Assembly (NCBI RefSeq): GCF_014268495.2
Contig: NZ_CP077087.1
Location: 6,250,001-6,314,000 of the forward strand
Length of the DNA: 64,000 bases
Reading direction: 5' to 3'
From: Pseudomonas monsensis
GTDB taxonomy: Bacteria > Pseudomonadota > Gammaproteobacteria > Pseudomonadales > Pseudomonadaceae
Positions 1-7,648 of this stretch are shown one piece after another. The number at the start of each line of letters is the position of its first letter. The stretch's first letter is position 1. The position numbers were made by a program, and so were the translations under genes. Under the pieces are notes generated by a model. It was not told where the DNA came from and ran no database searches. It saw only the letters and a program-made list of their open reading frames with translations.

Positions 1-529
1 GGAACAGAATGCGGCGGCTGCCCGGATCCTTGATGATCGTGTCGACGCACTGGCGCACCTGGTCGATGGCTTTGTACAGCACCACGTAGGCCTGGCCATC
101 TTCTTCGCCCTGGGCGATTTGCTTGTAGCCGTTGCTCAGGGTCTGCTCGATGGCGGCCGGGTTGCTCAGCGGGATCTGCTTGTACGCCGGCCATTTGCGC
201 CATTGCACGCCGTAGATTTCGCCGAGGTCATCCTCGCCCTGGCGGAACGGGTTGGCCAGCCACTGCGCGTTTTCGTTGGCGTTCTGGTCCCAGACCTTGC
301 AGCCCAGCGCACGGAATTCAGCGGCGTTGTTCACGCCACGCAAAAAGCCGCACATCTCGCCGATGGCCGATTTGAAGGCCATCTTGCGCGTGGTGATCGC
401 CGGAAAACCTTCCTGCAGATCGAAACGCAGCATCGCCCCCGGGAAACTGATGGTGTTGATGCCAGTGCGGTTGGCCTGCTTGGTGCCGTTTTTGATGACG
501 TGCGAGACCAGTTCGAGATATTGCTTCAT
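1..529 (-). CDS. thyA: Thymidylate synthase, N-terminal part (gene cut by window edge)
   Basis: Converts dUMP to dTMP using 5,10-methylene-tetrahydrofolate in the cytosol. Only the first 176 codons lie in the window; the rest, including the catalytic cysteine region, is beyond position 1. The start MKQYLELVSHVIKNG and the phosphate-binding arginine pair (SRRILF, residues 171-176) are typical. The Arg pair falls near 172-173, as in the long Lactobacillus-type enzyme and not near 126 as in E. coli, so this is the long form with the extra insert. It starts 50 bp downstream of lgt on the same strand, the common lgt-thyA operon arrangement. An AGG stretch precedes the ATG. Confidence 0.95.
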   Translation of the reverse strand, partial: MKQYLELVSHVIKNGTKQANRTGINTISFPGAMLRFDLQEGFPAITTRKMAFKSAIGEMCGFLRGVNNAAEFRALGCKVWDQNANENAQWLANPFRQGEDDLGEIYGVQWRKWPAYKQIPLSNPAAIEQTLSNGYKQIAQGEEDGQAYVVLYKAIDQVRQCVDTIIKDPGSRRILF

Positions 530-579
530 GAGTTACCTGTGTCCTTTGAGCCCCGGCGTCGCGCACCGGGGTTCGTAGT

Positions 580-1395
580 TTAAGCCGTCGGGGCAACCGG
601 CGCTGCCGGCGCACGACGATAGGCCAGCCAGATCAGGAACAGCCCGCCGACGATCATCGGCACGCACAGCACTTGCCCCATGGTCAGCCAGTTCCAGGCC
701 AGATAGCCCAGTTGCGCGTCCGGTACACGAACGAACTCGACGATAAAACGGAAGATGCCGTAGAACAGCGCGAACATGCCCGATACCGCCATGGTCGGAC
801 GCGGTTTGCGCGAGAACAGCCAGAGGATCAGGAACAGCGCGACGCCTTCGAGCGCGAACTGATACAGCTGCGACGGGTGACGCGGCAACTGCGCCGGGTC
901 GCTGAATGGCGGAAAGATCATCGCCCACGGCACGTCGGTCGGCTTGCCCCACAACTCGGCGTTGATGAAGTTGCCGATACGTCCGGCGCCCAGACCAATC
1001 GGCACCATCGGTGCGACGAAGTCCATCAGTTGGAAGAACGACTTGCCGTTGCGCTTGCCGAACCACAAGGCCGCGAGCATCACGCCGATAAACCCGCCGT
1101 GGAACGACATGCCGCCCTTCCACACCTCGAAAATCAGCGTCGGGTTGGCGAGGTAGGCGCTCAGATCGTAGAACAGCACGTAGCCCAGTCGCCCGCCGAC
1201 AATCACCCCCATCGACAGCCAGAAGATCAGATCGGAGAGCTTCTCCTTGGACCAGGTCGGGTCGAAACGGTTGAGCCGGCGCGACGCCAGCAGCCATGCA
1301 CCGCCGATACCGATCAGGTACATCAGGCCGTACCAATGGATTTTCAGCGGACCGATGGCCAGGGCCACCGGGTCGATCTGCGGGTAAGGCAGCAT
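580..1395 (-). CDS. lgt: Prolipoprotein diacylglyceryl transferase
   Basis: Inner-membrane enzyme that transfers diacylglycerol from phosphatidylglycerol to the lipobox cysteine of prolipoproteins, the first step of lipoprotein maturation. The 271-residue protein is highly hydrophobic with about seven membrane segments, has the HGGFIG motif, and contains the family signature GRIGNFINAELWG in the middle of the chain. Length fits the family (about 260-290). It lies directly upstream of thyA on the same strand, so the two are probably co-transcribed. The product is essential in most Gram-negative bacteria. Confidence 0.97.
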   Translation of the reverse strand: MLPYPQIDPVALAIGPLKIHWYGLMYLIGIGGAWLLASRRLNRFDPTWSKEKLSDLIFWLSMGVIVGGRLGYVLFYDLSAYLANPTLIFEVWKGGMSFHGGFIGVMLAALWFGKRNGKSFFQLMDFVAPMVPIGLGAGRIGNFINAELWGKPTDVPWAMIFPPFSDPAQLPRHPSQLYQFALEGVALFLILWLFSRKPRPTMAVSGMFALFYGIFRFIVEFVRVPDAQLGYLAWNWLTMGQVLCVPMIVGGLFLIWLAYRRAPAAPVAPTA

Positions 1396-1474
1396 TGCGA
1401 CTCCTCGTTAGAGTTGAAACCAAAATTCCCGGGCGACGCTGCCACCTCAGGATTAAGCCAGGATTGCGGCGCGG

Positions 1475-2257
1475 TTAAAGCAGAAAGCTCAAACCCACGC
1501 AGAACAGCAAAGCGGCGAACAGCCGTTTCAGCAAGCGCGGCGACAATTTGTGCGCCAGACGCGCGCCGATGCGGGCGAACACCATGCTGGTCAGGGCGAT
1601 GCCCAACAACGCCGGCAGATAGACAAAACCGAGACTATGCGGCGGCAGCAACGGATCATGCCAGCCCAGAATCATGAAACTTAAGGCACTGGCCAGGGCG
1701 ATCGGCAGGCCACAAGCCGACGATGTCGCCACCGCTTGCTGCATCGGCACGCTGCGCCAGGTCAGGAACGGCACGGTCAACGAACCGCCGCCAATGCCGA
1801 AAATCGCCGAGGCCCAGCCAATCACACTGCCGGCCACGGTCAGACCGAGTTTGCCCGGCACTGTTCGACTGGCCTTGGGTTTAACATCCAGCGCCAGTTG
1901 CACAGCAATCACCAGAGCAAACACGCCGATGATTTTTTGCAGGTTGGGACCGGAAATAGCCTCGGCCGTCAGCGCGCCGAAACCGGCGCCGAGCAGAATG
2001 CCGACGGTCATCCACATGAAAATCGGCCAGCGCACCGCGCCGCGACGGTGATGCTCACGCACGGCGTTGACCGAGGTAAAGATGATCGTCGCCAGTGATG
2101 TCCCGACCGCCAGATGCGTAAGAATCGACTGATCAAAACCCTGCAGGGTGAAACTGAACACCAGAACCGGGACAATGATGATCCCGCCGCCCACCCCGAA
2201 CAGCCCGGCCAGCACGCCCGCACAGGCGCCCAGCGCCAGATAGAGCAGAAATTCCAT
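1475..2257 (-). CDS. TauE/SafE-family (DUF81) membrane exporter
   Basis: Predicted inner-membrane protein of the sulfite exporter TauE/SafE family, 260 residues with about eight hydrophobic segments. The N terminus has the glycine-rich GLFGVGGGIIIVP motif and a second, related repeat (IFGIGGGSLTVPF) begins the second half, which is the internal duplication expected for this fold. The reading frame is open up to 2374, but I place the start at 2257 because the protein then begins right at the first membrane segment (MEFLLYLALGACAG) and a GGGAG ribosome site lies just upstream. Substrate cannot be told from sequence; sulfite or other sulfur oxyanions are family guesses. Confidence 0.9.
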   Translation of the reverse strand: MEFLLYLALGACAGVLAGLFGVGGGIIIVPVLVFSFTLQGFDQSILTHLAVGTSLATIIFTSVNAVREHHRRGAVRWPIFMWMTVGILLGAGFGALTAEAISGPNLQKIIGVFALVIAVQLALDVKPKASRTVPGKLGLTVAGSVIGWASAIFGIGGGSLTVPFLTWRSVPMQQAVATSSACGLPIALASALSFMILGWHDPLLPPHSLGFVYLPALLGIALTSMVFARIGARLAHKLSPRLLKRLFAALLFCVGLSFLL

Positions 2258-2388
2258 GACCGTCTCCCAGACCGCATCCCCAAAACCGGAGCGGCATGGT
2301 AACGGATGCATGGCCTCCTGCTCCACTTGCGATGGATGCACGGACGCCGGATGCGTAGAGTGAGCAAAAAACACACAAGGACCACCTT

Positions 2389-3135
2389 ATGTGCCTGATT
2401 GTTTTCGCCTGGCGCCCGGGCCATGCCCAGCCGCTGATCGTCGCGGCCAACCGTGACGAGTTCTACGCCCGGCCCAGCCTGCCGCTGGCGCAATGGCCGG
2501 AAGCGCCGCACGTGCATGCCGGACGCGACCTGGAAGCGGGCGGCACGTGGCTGGGGATCGGCACCAACGGCCGCTTTGCCGCGCTGACCAACATCCGCGA
2601 TCCGCACCAGCCGCCGGCACGCAAGTCACGGGGAGAACTGGTGGCGCGGTTTCTTACCGGCGATGCGTCGATTGATGATTATTTGAGCGATGTGGTCGGA
2701 CGTGCGCCGGAATATGCCGGGTTCAACCTGCTGCTGGGCAATGCCCACGAGCTGTGGCACTTCAATGCGCGGACGTCCGAGCCAGTGATGCTGGAGCCGG
2801 GGGTTTACGGGCTATCGAATGCCGGGCTGGATACGCCGTGGCCGAAGTTGCTCAAGGCCAAGGCAGCGTTGCACGCCGTGCTGGATGATCCGCAGCCTGA
2901 GCGGTTGTTGGAGCTGCTGGGCGATGCGCAGACGGCGCCGTTTGCCGAGTTGCCGGACACCGGAGTGGGTCTGGCGACGGAGTCATTGTTGTCGAGCGTG
3001 TTTATCGCCAGCCAGAGTTACGGGACGCGGGCGAGTACGGCGCTGGTGGTGCAGGCGGACGGAACGCGGCGGATGTTGGAGCGCAGTTTTGGGCCGTATG
3101 GCGGGCATTTGGGCGAGGTGGAGATAAACGCTTGA
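2389..3135 (+). CDS. NRDE (TANGO2-like) family protein
   Basis: Protein of 248 residues starting MCLIVFAWRPGH and carrying the family-naming NRDE motif (AANRDEFYARP, about residues 20-30). The N-terminal cysteine at position 2 and the NRDE and TNIRD segments are conserved across the family, whose fold resembles N-terminal nucleophile hydrolases. Its biochemical role in bacteria is not settled; eukaryotic TANGO2 is linked to Golgi organisation and haem or lipid handling. It is divergent from the TauE-type gene and convergent with ptsP, separated from the latter by a composite repeat element. An AAGGA ribosome site precedes the ATG. Confidence 0.88.
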   Translation: MCLIVFAWRPGHAQPLIVAANRDEFYARPSLPLAQWPEAPHVHAGRDLEAGGTWLGIGTNGRFAALTNIRDPHQPPARKSRGELVARFLTGDASIDDYLSDVVGRAPEYAGFNLLLGNAHELWHFNARTSEPVMLEPGVYGLSNAGLDTPWPKLLKAKAALHAVLDDPQPERLLELLGDAQTAPFAELPDTGVGLATESLLSSVFIASQSYGTRASTALVVQADGTRRMLERSFGPYGGHLGEVEINA

Positions 3136-3141
3136 AAGCTA

Positions 3142-3482
3142 CCCTCACCCCAGCCCTCTCCCGGAGGGAGAGGGAGCCGACCGAGGTGTCTTGAGCCATA
3201 CGCTGACCTGGAAGACCGAGCCGAATATGGATTCTGCACAGCACCTTCAGGTCGCTGCCGGACGATTATGGATTCAGCAATGCACTTTCAAGTCGATGCG
3301 GGGCGGTTATGAATTCTGCAATGCACTTTCAGGTCGGTGCCGGTCGATTGTGGATTCAGCAATGCACTTTCAAGTCGCTGCGGGGCGATTATGGATTCAG
3401 CAATGCACTTTCAGGTCGGCGTACCTCGGCAGCATCCCCCAATCAGTCCCCTCTCCCTCCGGGAGAGGGCTAGGGTGAGGGG
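3142..3482. repeat. Composite extragenic element A (inverted CCCTCACCC ends, tandem-repeat core)
   Basis: This 341-bp element fills the gap between convergent NRDE and ptsP. Each end has its own hairpin (CCCTCTCC paired with GGAGAGGG). The outer ends are also inverted relative to each other: CCCTCACCCCAGCCCTCTCC at the left and GGGAGAGGGCTAGGGTGAGG at the right. It is the same family as elements at 17135, 23894 and 62428, in reverse orientation to those three. The core is a tandem array of 41-bp units (separate entry). No convincing gene inside; a 95-codon frame across the array is only repeat translation. Confidence 0.85.
3222..3421. repeat. Tandem array of 41-bp units (about 4.9 copies)
   Basis: Units start at 3222, 3263, 3304, 3345 and 3386, each CG(A/G)(A/T)T(A/G)TG(G/A)ATTC followed by a GCACTTTCA-type segment, giving an exact 41-bp period. 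Units 2 and 4 end in TGCGGGG while units 1 and 3 end in TGCCGG, so a higher-order 82-bp period is visible. The last unit is partial. Confidence 0.88.
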
Positions 3483-3492
3483 CTTTTGATCT

Positions 3493-5772
3493 TCAGAGGG
3501 CCTTGACCACCGCCGGCGGATGCATCTTCGACAACCCGAGATTCTTCAACGCCAATTGCAACGAGCTGTGGATCACTTGCGGGTTATCAATGGTCATCAG
3601 CTCCGCCAGCAACTCCTGAGCCTTGCTCAGATTCACCTGACGCAACATCCACTTCACCTTCGGCAGGTTGGTGGCGTTCATCGACAGGCTGTCGAAACCC
3701 ATGGCCATCAACAGTACCGCCGCTGCCGGGTCACCGGCCATCTCGCCGCAGATGCTCACCGGCTTGCCTTCGGCATGGGCGTCGCGCACCACGGTTTGCA
3801 GGGCTTGCAGCACCGCCGGGTGCAGGTAGTCGTAGAGATCGGCCACCCGCGGGTTGTTGCGATCGACCGCCAGCAGATACTGGGTCAGGTCGTTGGAGCC
3901 GACGGACAGGAAGTCGACCATCCGCGCCAGTTCCTTGGTCTGGTACACCGCCGCCGGGATCTCGATCATCACGCCGATCGGCGGCATCGGCACGTCGGTG
4001 CCTTCATCGCGCACTTCGCCCCAGGCCCGGTGGATCAGGTGCAGGGCTTCTTCGAGTTCGTGGGTGCCGGAGATCATCGGCAGCAGAATCCGCAGATTGT
4101 TCAGGCCTTCACTGGCCTTGAGCATTGCGCGGGTCTGCACCAGGAAGATTTCCGGGTGGTCGAGGGTGACGCGAATGCCGCGCCAGCCGAGGAACGGGTT
4201 GTCTTCCTTGATCGGGAAGTACGACAGCGACTTGTCACCGCCGATATCAAGGCTGCGCATGGTCACCGGTTGCGGATGAAACGCGGCGAGCTGTTCGCGG
4301 TAGATCGCCAGTTGTTCCTTTTCGCTCGGGAAGCGCTGGTTGATCATGAACGGGACTTCGGTGCGGTACAGGCCGACACCTTCGGCGCCACGCTTCTGCG
4401 CCCGCGCCACATCGGCGAGCAGACCGGTGTTGACCCACAGCGGCATGCGGTGACCGTCAAGGGTCACGCACGGCAGGTCGCGCAGGGTGTCGAGGCCCAG
4501 CGCCAGTTGTTTCTCTTCTTCGACGACCTCGGCGAATTGCTTGCGCAGCACTTCGCTCGGGTTGGTGTAGACCTCGCCGCGTGTGCCGTCGACGATCATC
4601 TCGATGCCATCGACCTTGGCGTACGGCAGGTCAACCAGCCCCATCACCGTCGGAATGCCCATCGCCCGAGCGAGGATCGCGACGTGGGAGTTACCCGAAC
4701 CGAGTACCGAGACCAGACCGACCAGCGTGCCTTCCGGCACCTCGCCGAGCATTGCCGGCGTCAGCTCTTCGCTGACCAGAATGGTTTTTTCCGGGTAGAC
4801 CAGGTTCTGCTGACGCTCTTCCTGCAGGTAGGCGAGCAGGCGCCGGCCGAGGTCTTTGACGTCCGACGCCCGCTCACGCAGGTAAGCATCGTCCATCAGT
4901 TCAAAACGGTTGACGTGTTCAGTGACCACCTGACGCAGCGCGCCCTGCGCCCACTGGCCGGTCTTGATCACGGTGGTGATTTCGCTGCCCAGCGAGGCAT
5001 CGTCGAGCATCATCAGGTAGACATCGAACAGCGCGCGCTCTTCCGGACGCAGCTGGGTCGCCAGTTTGGCCGACAAGGCGCGCATGTCGGCGCGCACGCC
5101 TTCGATGGCGGTCTTGAACAGCGCCAGCTCAGCGTCGATGTCGGTGATGGTCTTGTCCGGCACCACGTCGAGATCGGCCGGCGGCAGCATGACCACAGCG
5201 GTACCGACGGCAGCCCCGGGCGAACCCGGTACGCCGACGAACTTGGCTTCCTGGATGCCTTTGCCCTGACGGCCCAGGCCACGGATCGAACCGGTGGCCT
5301 CGGCGTGGGCGATAACCCCGGCGAGTTGCGCGCTCATGGTCACGAGGAAGGCTTCTTCACCTTCATCGAACTGGCGGCGTTCTTTCTGCTGGATGACCAA
5401 CACGCCGACGACGCGGCGGTGGTGAATGATCGGTGCACCGAGGAACGAGGCATATCGCTCTTCACCGGTTTCGGCGAAGTAGCGATAGCGCGGGTGATCC
5501 GCGGCGTTTTCGAGGTTCAGGGGTTCTTCACGCGTGCCGACCAGACCCACCAGACCTTCGTTGGGTGCCATGCTGACCTTGCCGATCGAGCGCTTGTTCA
5601 AGCCCTCGGTGGCCATCAGGACGAAGCGGTTGGTCTCGGGGTCAAGCAGGTAGACCGAGCAGACCTGGCTGCCCATGGCCTCTTTGACGCGCAACACAAT
5701 AATCCCCAACGCCGCCTTGAGATCCTTGGCGGAGTTAACTTCCTGGACGATCTTGCGCAGCGTATTGAGCAT
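3493..5772 (-). CDS. ptsP: Phosphoenolpyruvate-protein phosphotransferase PtsP (EI-Ntr)
   Basis: First enzyme of the nitrogen-related phosphotransferase system: takes phosphate from PEP and passes it to NPr and then EIIA-Ntr, a regulatory rather than sugar-transporting chain. The 759-residue protein has an N-terminal GAF sensor domain (about 1-165), an EI-like HPr-binding region, the phospho-histidine loop with SGNSHVAILARAMG (His near residue 363), and a C-terminal PEP-binding barrel with the SICGEMAGDP active-site cysteine motif. Length and order match PtsP. It follows rppH by 22 bp on the same strand, the conserved rppH-ptsP operon. Confidence 0.97.
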   Translation of the reverse strand: MLNTLRKIVQEVNSAKDLKAALGIIVLRVKEAMGSQVCSVYLLDPETNRFVLMATEGLNKRSIGKVSMAPNEGLVGLVGTREEPLNLENAADHPRYRYFAETGEERYASFLGAPIIHHRRVVGVLVIQQKERRQFDEGEEAFLVTMSAQLAGVIAHAEATGSIRGLGRQGKGIQEAKFVGVPGSPGAAVGTAVVMLPPADLDVVPDKTITDIDAELALFKTAIEGVRADMRALSAKLATQLRPEERALFDVYLMMLDDASLGSEITTVIKTGQWAQGALRQVVTEHVNRFELMDDAYLRERASDVKDLGRRLLAYLQEERQQNLVYPEKTILVSEELTPAMLGEVPEGTLVGLVSVLGSGNSHVAILARAMGIPTVMGLVDLPYAKVDGIEMIVDGTRGEVYTNPSEVLRKQFAEVVEEEKQLALGLDTLRDLPCVTLDGHRMPLWVNTGLLADVARAQKRGAEGVGLYRTEVPFMINQRFPSEKEQLAIYREQLAAFHPQPVTMRSLDIGGDKSLSYFPIKEDNPFLGWRGIRVTLDHPEIFLVQTRAMLKASEGLNNLRILLPMISGTHELEEALHLIHRAWGEVRDEGTDVPMPPIGVMIEIPAAVYQTKELARMVDFLSVGSNDLTQYLLAVDRNNPRVADLYDYLHPAVLQALQTVVRDAHAEGKPVSICGEMAGDPAAAVLLMAMGFDSLSMNATNLPKVKWMLRQVNLSKAQELLAELMTIDNPQVIHSSLQLALKNLGLSKMHPPAVVKAL

Positions 5773-5794
5773 GGCTCGGGGTCGAACTCCGTCG

Positions 5795-6274
5795 TCAGTC
5801 GCGCGCTAAAAGGCGCGGGGCAAGCTCTTTGAGGGCGCGGCGATACACCTCGCGCTTGAATGTCACCACCTGGCCCAACGGATACCAATAGCTGACCCAG
5901 CGCCAGCCATCGAACTCCGGTTTACCGGTCAAATCCATCCGCACCCGCTGCTCGTTGGAGATCAGGCGCAGGAGAAACCATTTCTGTTTCTGGCCGATGC
6001 ACAGCGGTTGGCTGTGGGTACGCACCAGACGTTGCGGCAAACGATAGCGCAACCAGCCCCGGGTACAGGCGAGAATTTCAACATCTTCACGCTCCAGGCC
6101 CACTTCTTCGTTCAACTCGCGGTACAAGGCGTCCTCCGGCGTCTCCTCGGGGTTGATTCCCCCCTGCGGAAACTGCCAGGCATCTTGATTGATACGGCGA
6201 GCCCATAGCACCTGGCCGGCGTCATTCGTCAGAATGATCCCGACATTGGGGCGGAAACCATCGGGGTCGATCAC
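5795..6274 (-). CDS. rppH: RNA pyrophosphohydrolase RppH
   Basis: Nudix hydrolase that removes pyrophosphate from the 5' triphosphate end of mRNA and so triggers RNase E-dependent decay. The Nudix box is clear: [20 protein letters not shown], continuing with VGL, preceded by WQFPQGG. The frame is open to an ATG at 6334, but I choose the GTG at 6274, which gives a 159-residue protein beginning (M)[14 protein letters not shown], the usual N terminus of this family, with GAGG eight bases upstream. Co-directional with ptsP; divergent from the HAD gene at 6418. Confidence 0.94.
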
Positions 6275-6417
6275 GGCAACAACCTCGCAAACGCATGTCG
6301 CCGCATTGTTCCACAAAGCTTGATAAGGCGGCAACGAAGGTTCCTACCTTATGTGCACTCTTGTGAAAAGACCGTATTCTTGTCGCCTTTTTACTGACTT
6401 TTCAGCGGGTAACTGCA

Positions 6418-7074
6418 ATGCGCCTGGCTCTATTCGATTTGGACAACACCCTTCTGGGCGGCGACAGCGATCACGCTTGGGGCGATTATCTGTGTGAACG
6501 CGGCTTCCTCGATCCGGTGGCGTACAAGGCTCGCAACGACGAGTTCTATCAGGATTACCTGGCCGGCCAACTGGATAACGCCGCGTACCTGAACTTTTGC
6601 CTGGAAATCCTCGGCCGCACCGAAATGGCCGTGCTTGAGCAGTGGCACAACGACTACATGCGCGACTGCATCGAGCCGATCGTGCTGCCCAAGGCGCTGG
6701 AGCTGCTCAAACAACACCGTGACGCCGGCGACAAACTGGTGATCATCACCGCGACCAACCGCTTCGTGACGGCGCCGATTGCCGTGCGCCTGGGCGTGGA
6801 AACCCTGATCGCCACCGAGTGCGAAATGATCGATGGCCGCTACAGCGGGCGCAGCACCGACATTCCATGCTTTCGCGAAGGCAAGGTGACACGCCTCAAT
6901 CGCTGGCTGGAGGAGACCGGGCATTCGCTGGATCACAGCTATTTCTACAGCGATTCGATGAATGACCTGCCGCTGCTGGAGCAGGTGGCGAACCCTGTCG
7001 CTGTCGATCCGGATCCGAATCTGCGGGCCGAGGCCGAGAAGCGTGGCTGGCCGGTGATTAGTCTGCGCGGCTAA
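6418..7074 (+). CDS. HAD-superfamily phosphatase (HAD-IB, SerB-like)
   Basis: Cytosolic haloacid-dehalogenase-type hydrolase of 218 residues. Motif I is FDLDNT with the nucleophile Asp7 and acid/base Asp9; motif II is the IITATN segment; motif IV is the YSDSMNDLPLL segment that holds the metal. The helical cap after motif I (residues about 15-75) places it in subfamily IB with phosphoserine phosphatases and related enzymes. The physiological substrate is unknown; a phosphoserine or histidinol-phosphate type monoester is a family guess only. It is divergent from rppH, an arrangement I recall in other Pseudomonas (PA0335-PA0337). A REPIN follows immediately. Confidence 0.9.
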   Translation: MRLALFDLDNTLLGGDSDHAWGDYLCERGFLDPVAYKARNDEFYQDYLAGQLDNAAYLNFCLEILGRTEMAVLEQWHNDYMRDCIEPIVLPKALELLKQHRDAGDKLVIITATNRFVTAPIAVRLGVETLIATECEMIDGRYSGRSTDIPCFREGKVTRLNRWLEETGHSLDHSYFYSDSMNDLPLLEQVANPVAVDPDPNLRAEAEKRGWPVISLRG

Positions 7075-7080
7075 TTACGC

Positions 7081-7172
7081 CATCGCTGGCAAGCCAGCTC
7101 CCACAGGTTTTTCGGCTGTCCACAATATCCGTGTTCACTGAAGATCCCTGTGGGAGCTGGCTTGCCAGCGAT
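7081..7172. repeat. REP doublet (GTGGGAGCTGGCTTGCCAGCG class)
   Basis: Two inverted REP arms, CATCGCTGGCAAGCCAGCTC at the left and GAGCTGGCTTGCCAGCGAT at the right, about 40 bp apart. It lies between the convergent HAD and DUF2269 genes. Confidence 0.93.
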
Positions 7173-7194
7173 TGGCTCGACTCGGTCTCAAGCC

Positions 7195-7608
7195 TTAAAC
7201 AGGCTTGGCCCCCATCAACGCCGCAATGGCGAGAAATCCGACGCCGCTGACAATCGCCAGTGCCAGATTGAATTTCCGATTGCCGACCCCGCTCGTCCAC
7301 AGCCGATTCAGCCGAACCAGCAGCCAGACGGCACTGAACGTGGCCACGGCATAGATCACACTGGAACCCAGAATCCAGAACTGCCCCAACGACCAGCCCA
7401 CCAGGTGCACCAGCCACCAGCCGGTGAACGGCATGCTGAACATGCCGAGCAGCATCAGACACCAGATGAACAGCCAAGGCCGCTGCATCGTGCTGGCCGG
7501 TCCTTCGCTGCGATTACGCCAGGAAAGTGCGGCGAGCCCCAGCCCGCTCAAGAGGATCACCACGGTCGCCGCAACGTGAAGGACTTTCAGGGTGGTCAGG
7601 GTTTCCAT
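7195..7608 (-). CDS. DUF2269-like integral membrane protein
   Basis: Small inner-membrane protein of 137 residues with four hydrophobic segments: near residues 5-30 (TLKVLHVAATVVILLSGLG), 42-66, 72-98 and 112-132. The start LKxLHVxxxxxxLxSGLG with an early histidine is typical of predicted membrane proteins in the DUF2269 group. No catalytic motif is visible and the function is unknown. It sits just downstream of ilvA on the same strand (40-bp gap), so it may be read through from ilvA, but there is no evident functional link. The call to DUF2269 is by resemblance, not search. Confidence 0.75.
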   Translation of the reverse strand: METLTTLKVLHVAATVVILLSGLGLAALSWRNRSEGPASTMQRPWLFIWCLMLLGMFSMPFTGWWLVHLVGWSLGQFWILGSSVIYAVATFSAVWLLVRLNRLWTSGVGNRKFNLALAIVSGVGFLAIAALMGAKPV

Positions 7609-7648
7609 GTGTTCGTCTTCCTTGGGCCATGCCCATCAGCGTAGCCGC

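Noticed and set aside
3191..3478. 95-codon frame across the 41-bp array
   Set aside because: The 41-bp unit is not a multiple of three, so the frame only stays open by repeat composition; no homology or conserved start.
3142..3482. CRISPR array
   Set aside because: Units are contiguous with no unique spacers and no cas genes nearby.
3520..5832. 770-codon open frame antisense to ptsP
   Set aside because: High-GC codon bias leaves the antisense frame open; the product is His/Gln/Arg-rich without motifs, while the minus-strand gene is a complete PtsP.
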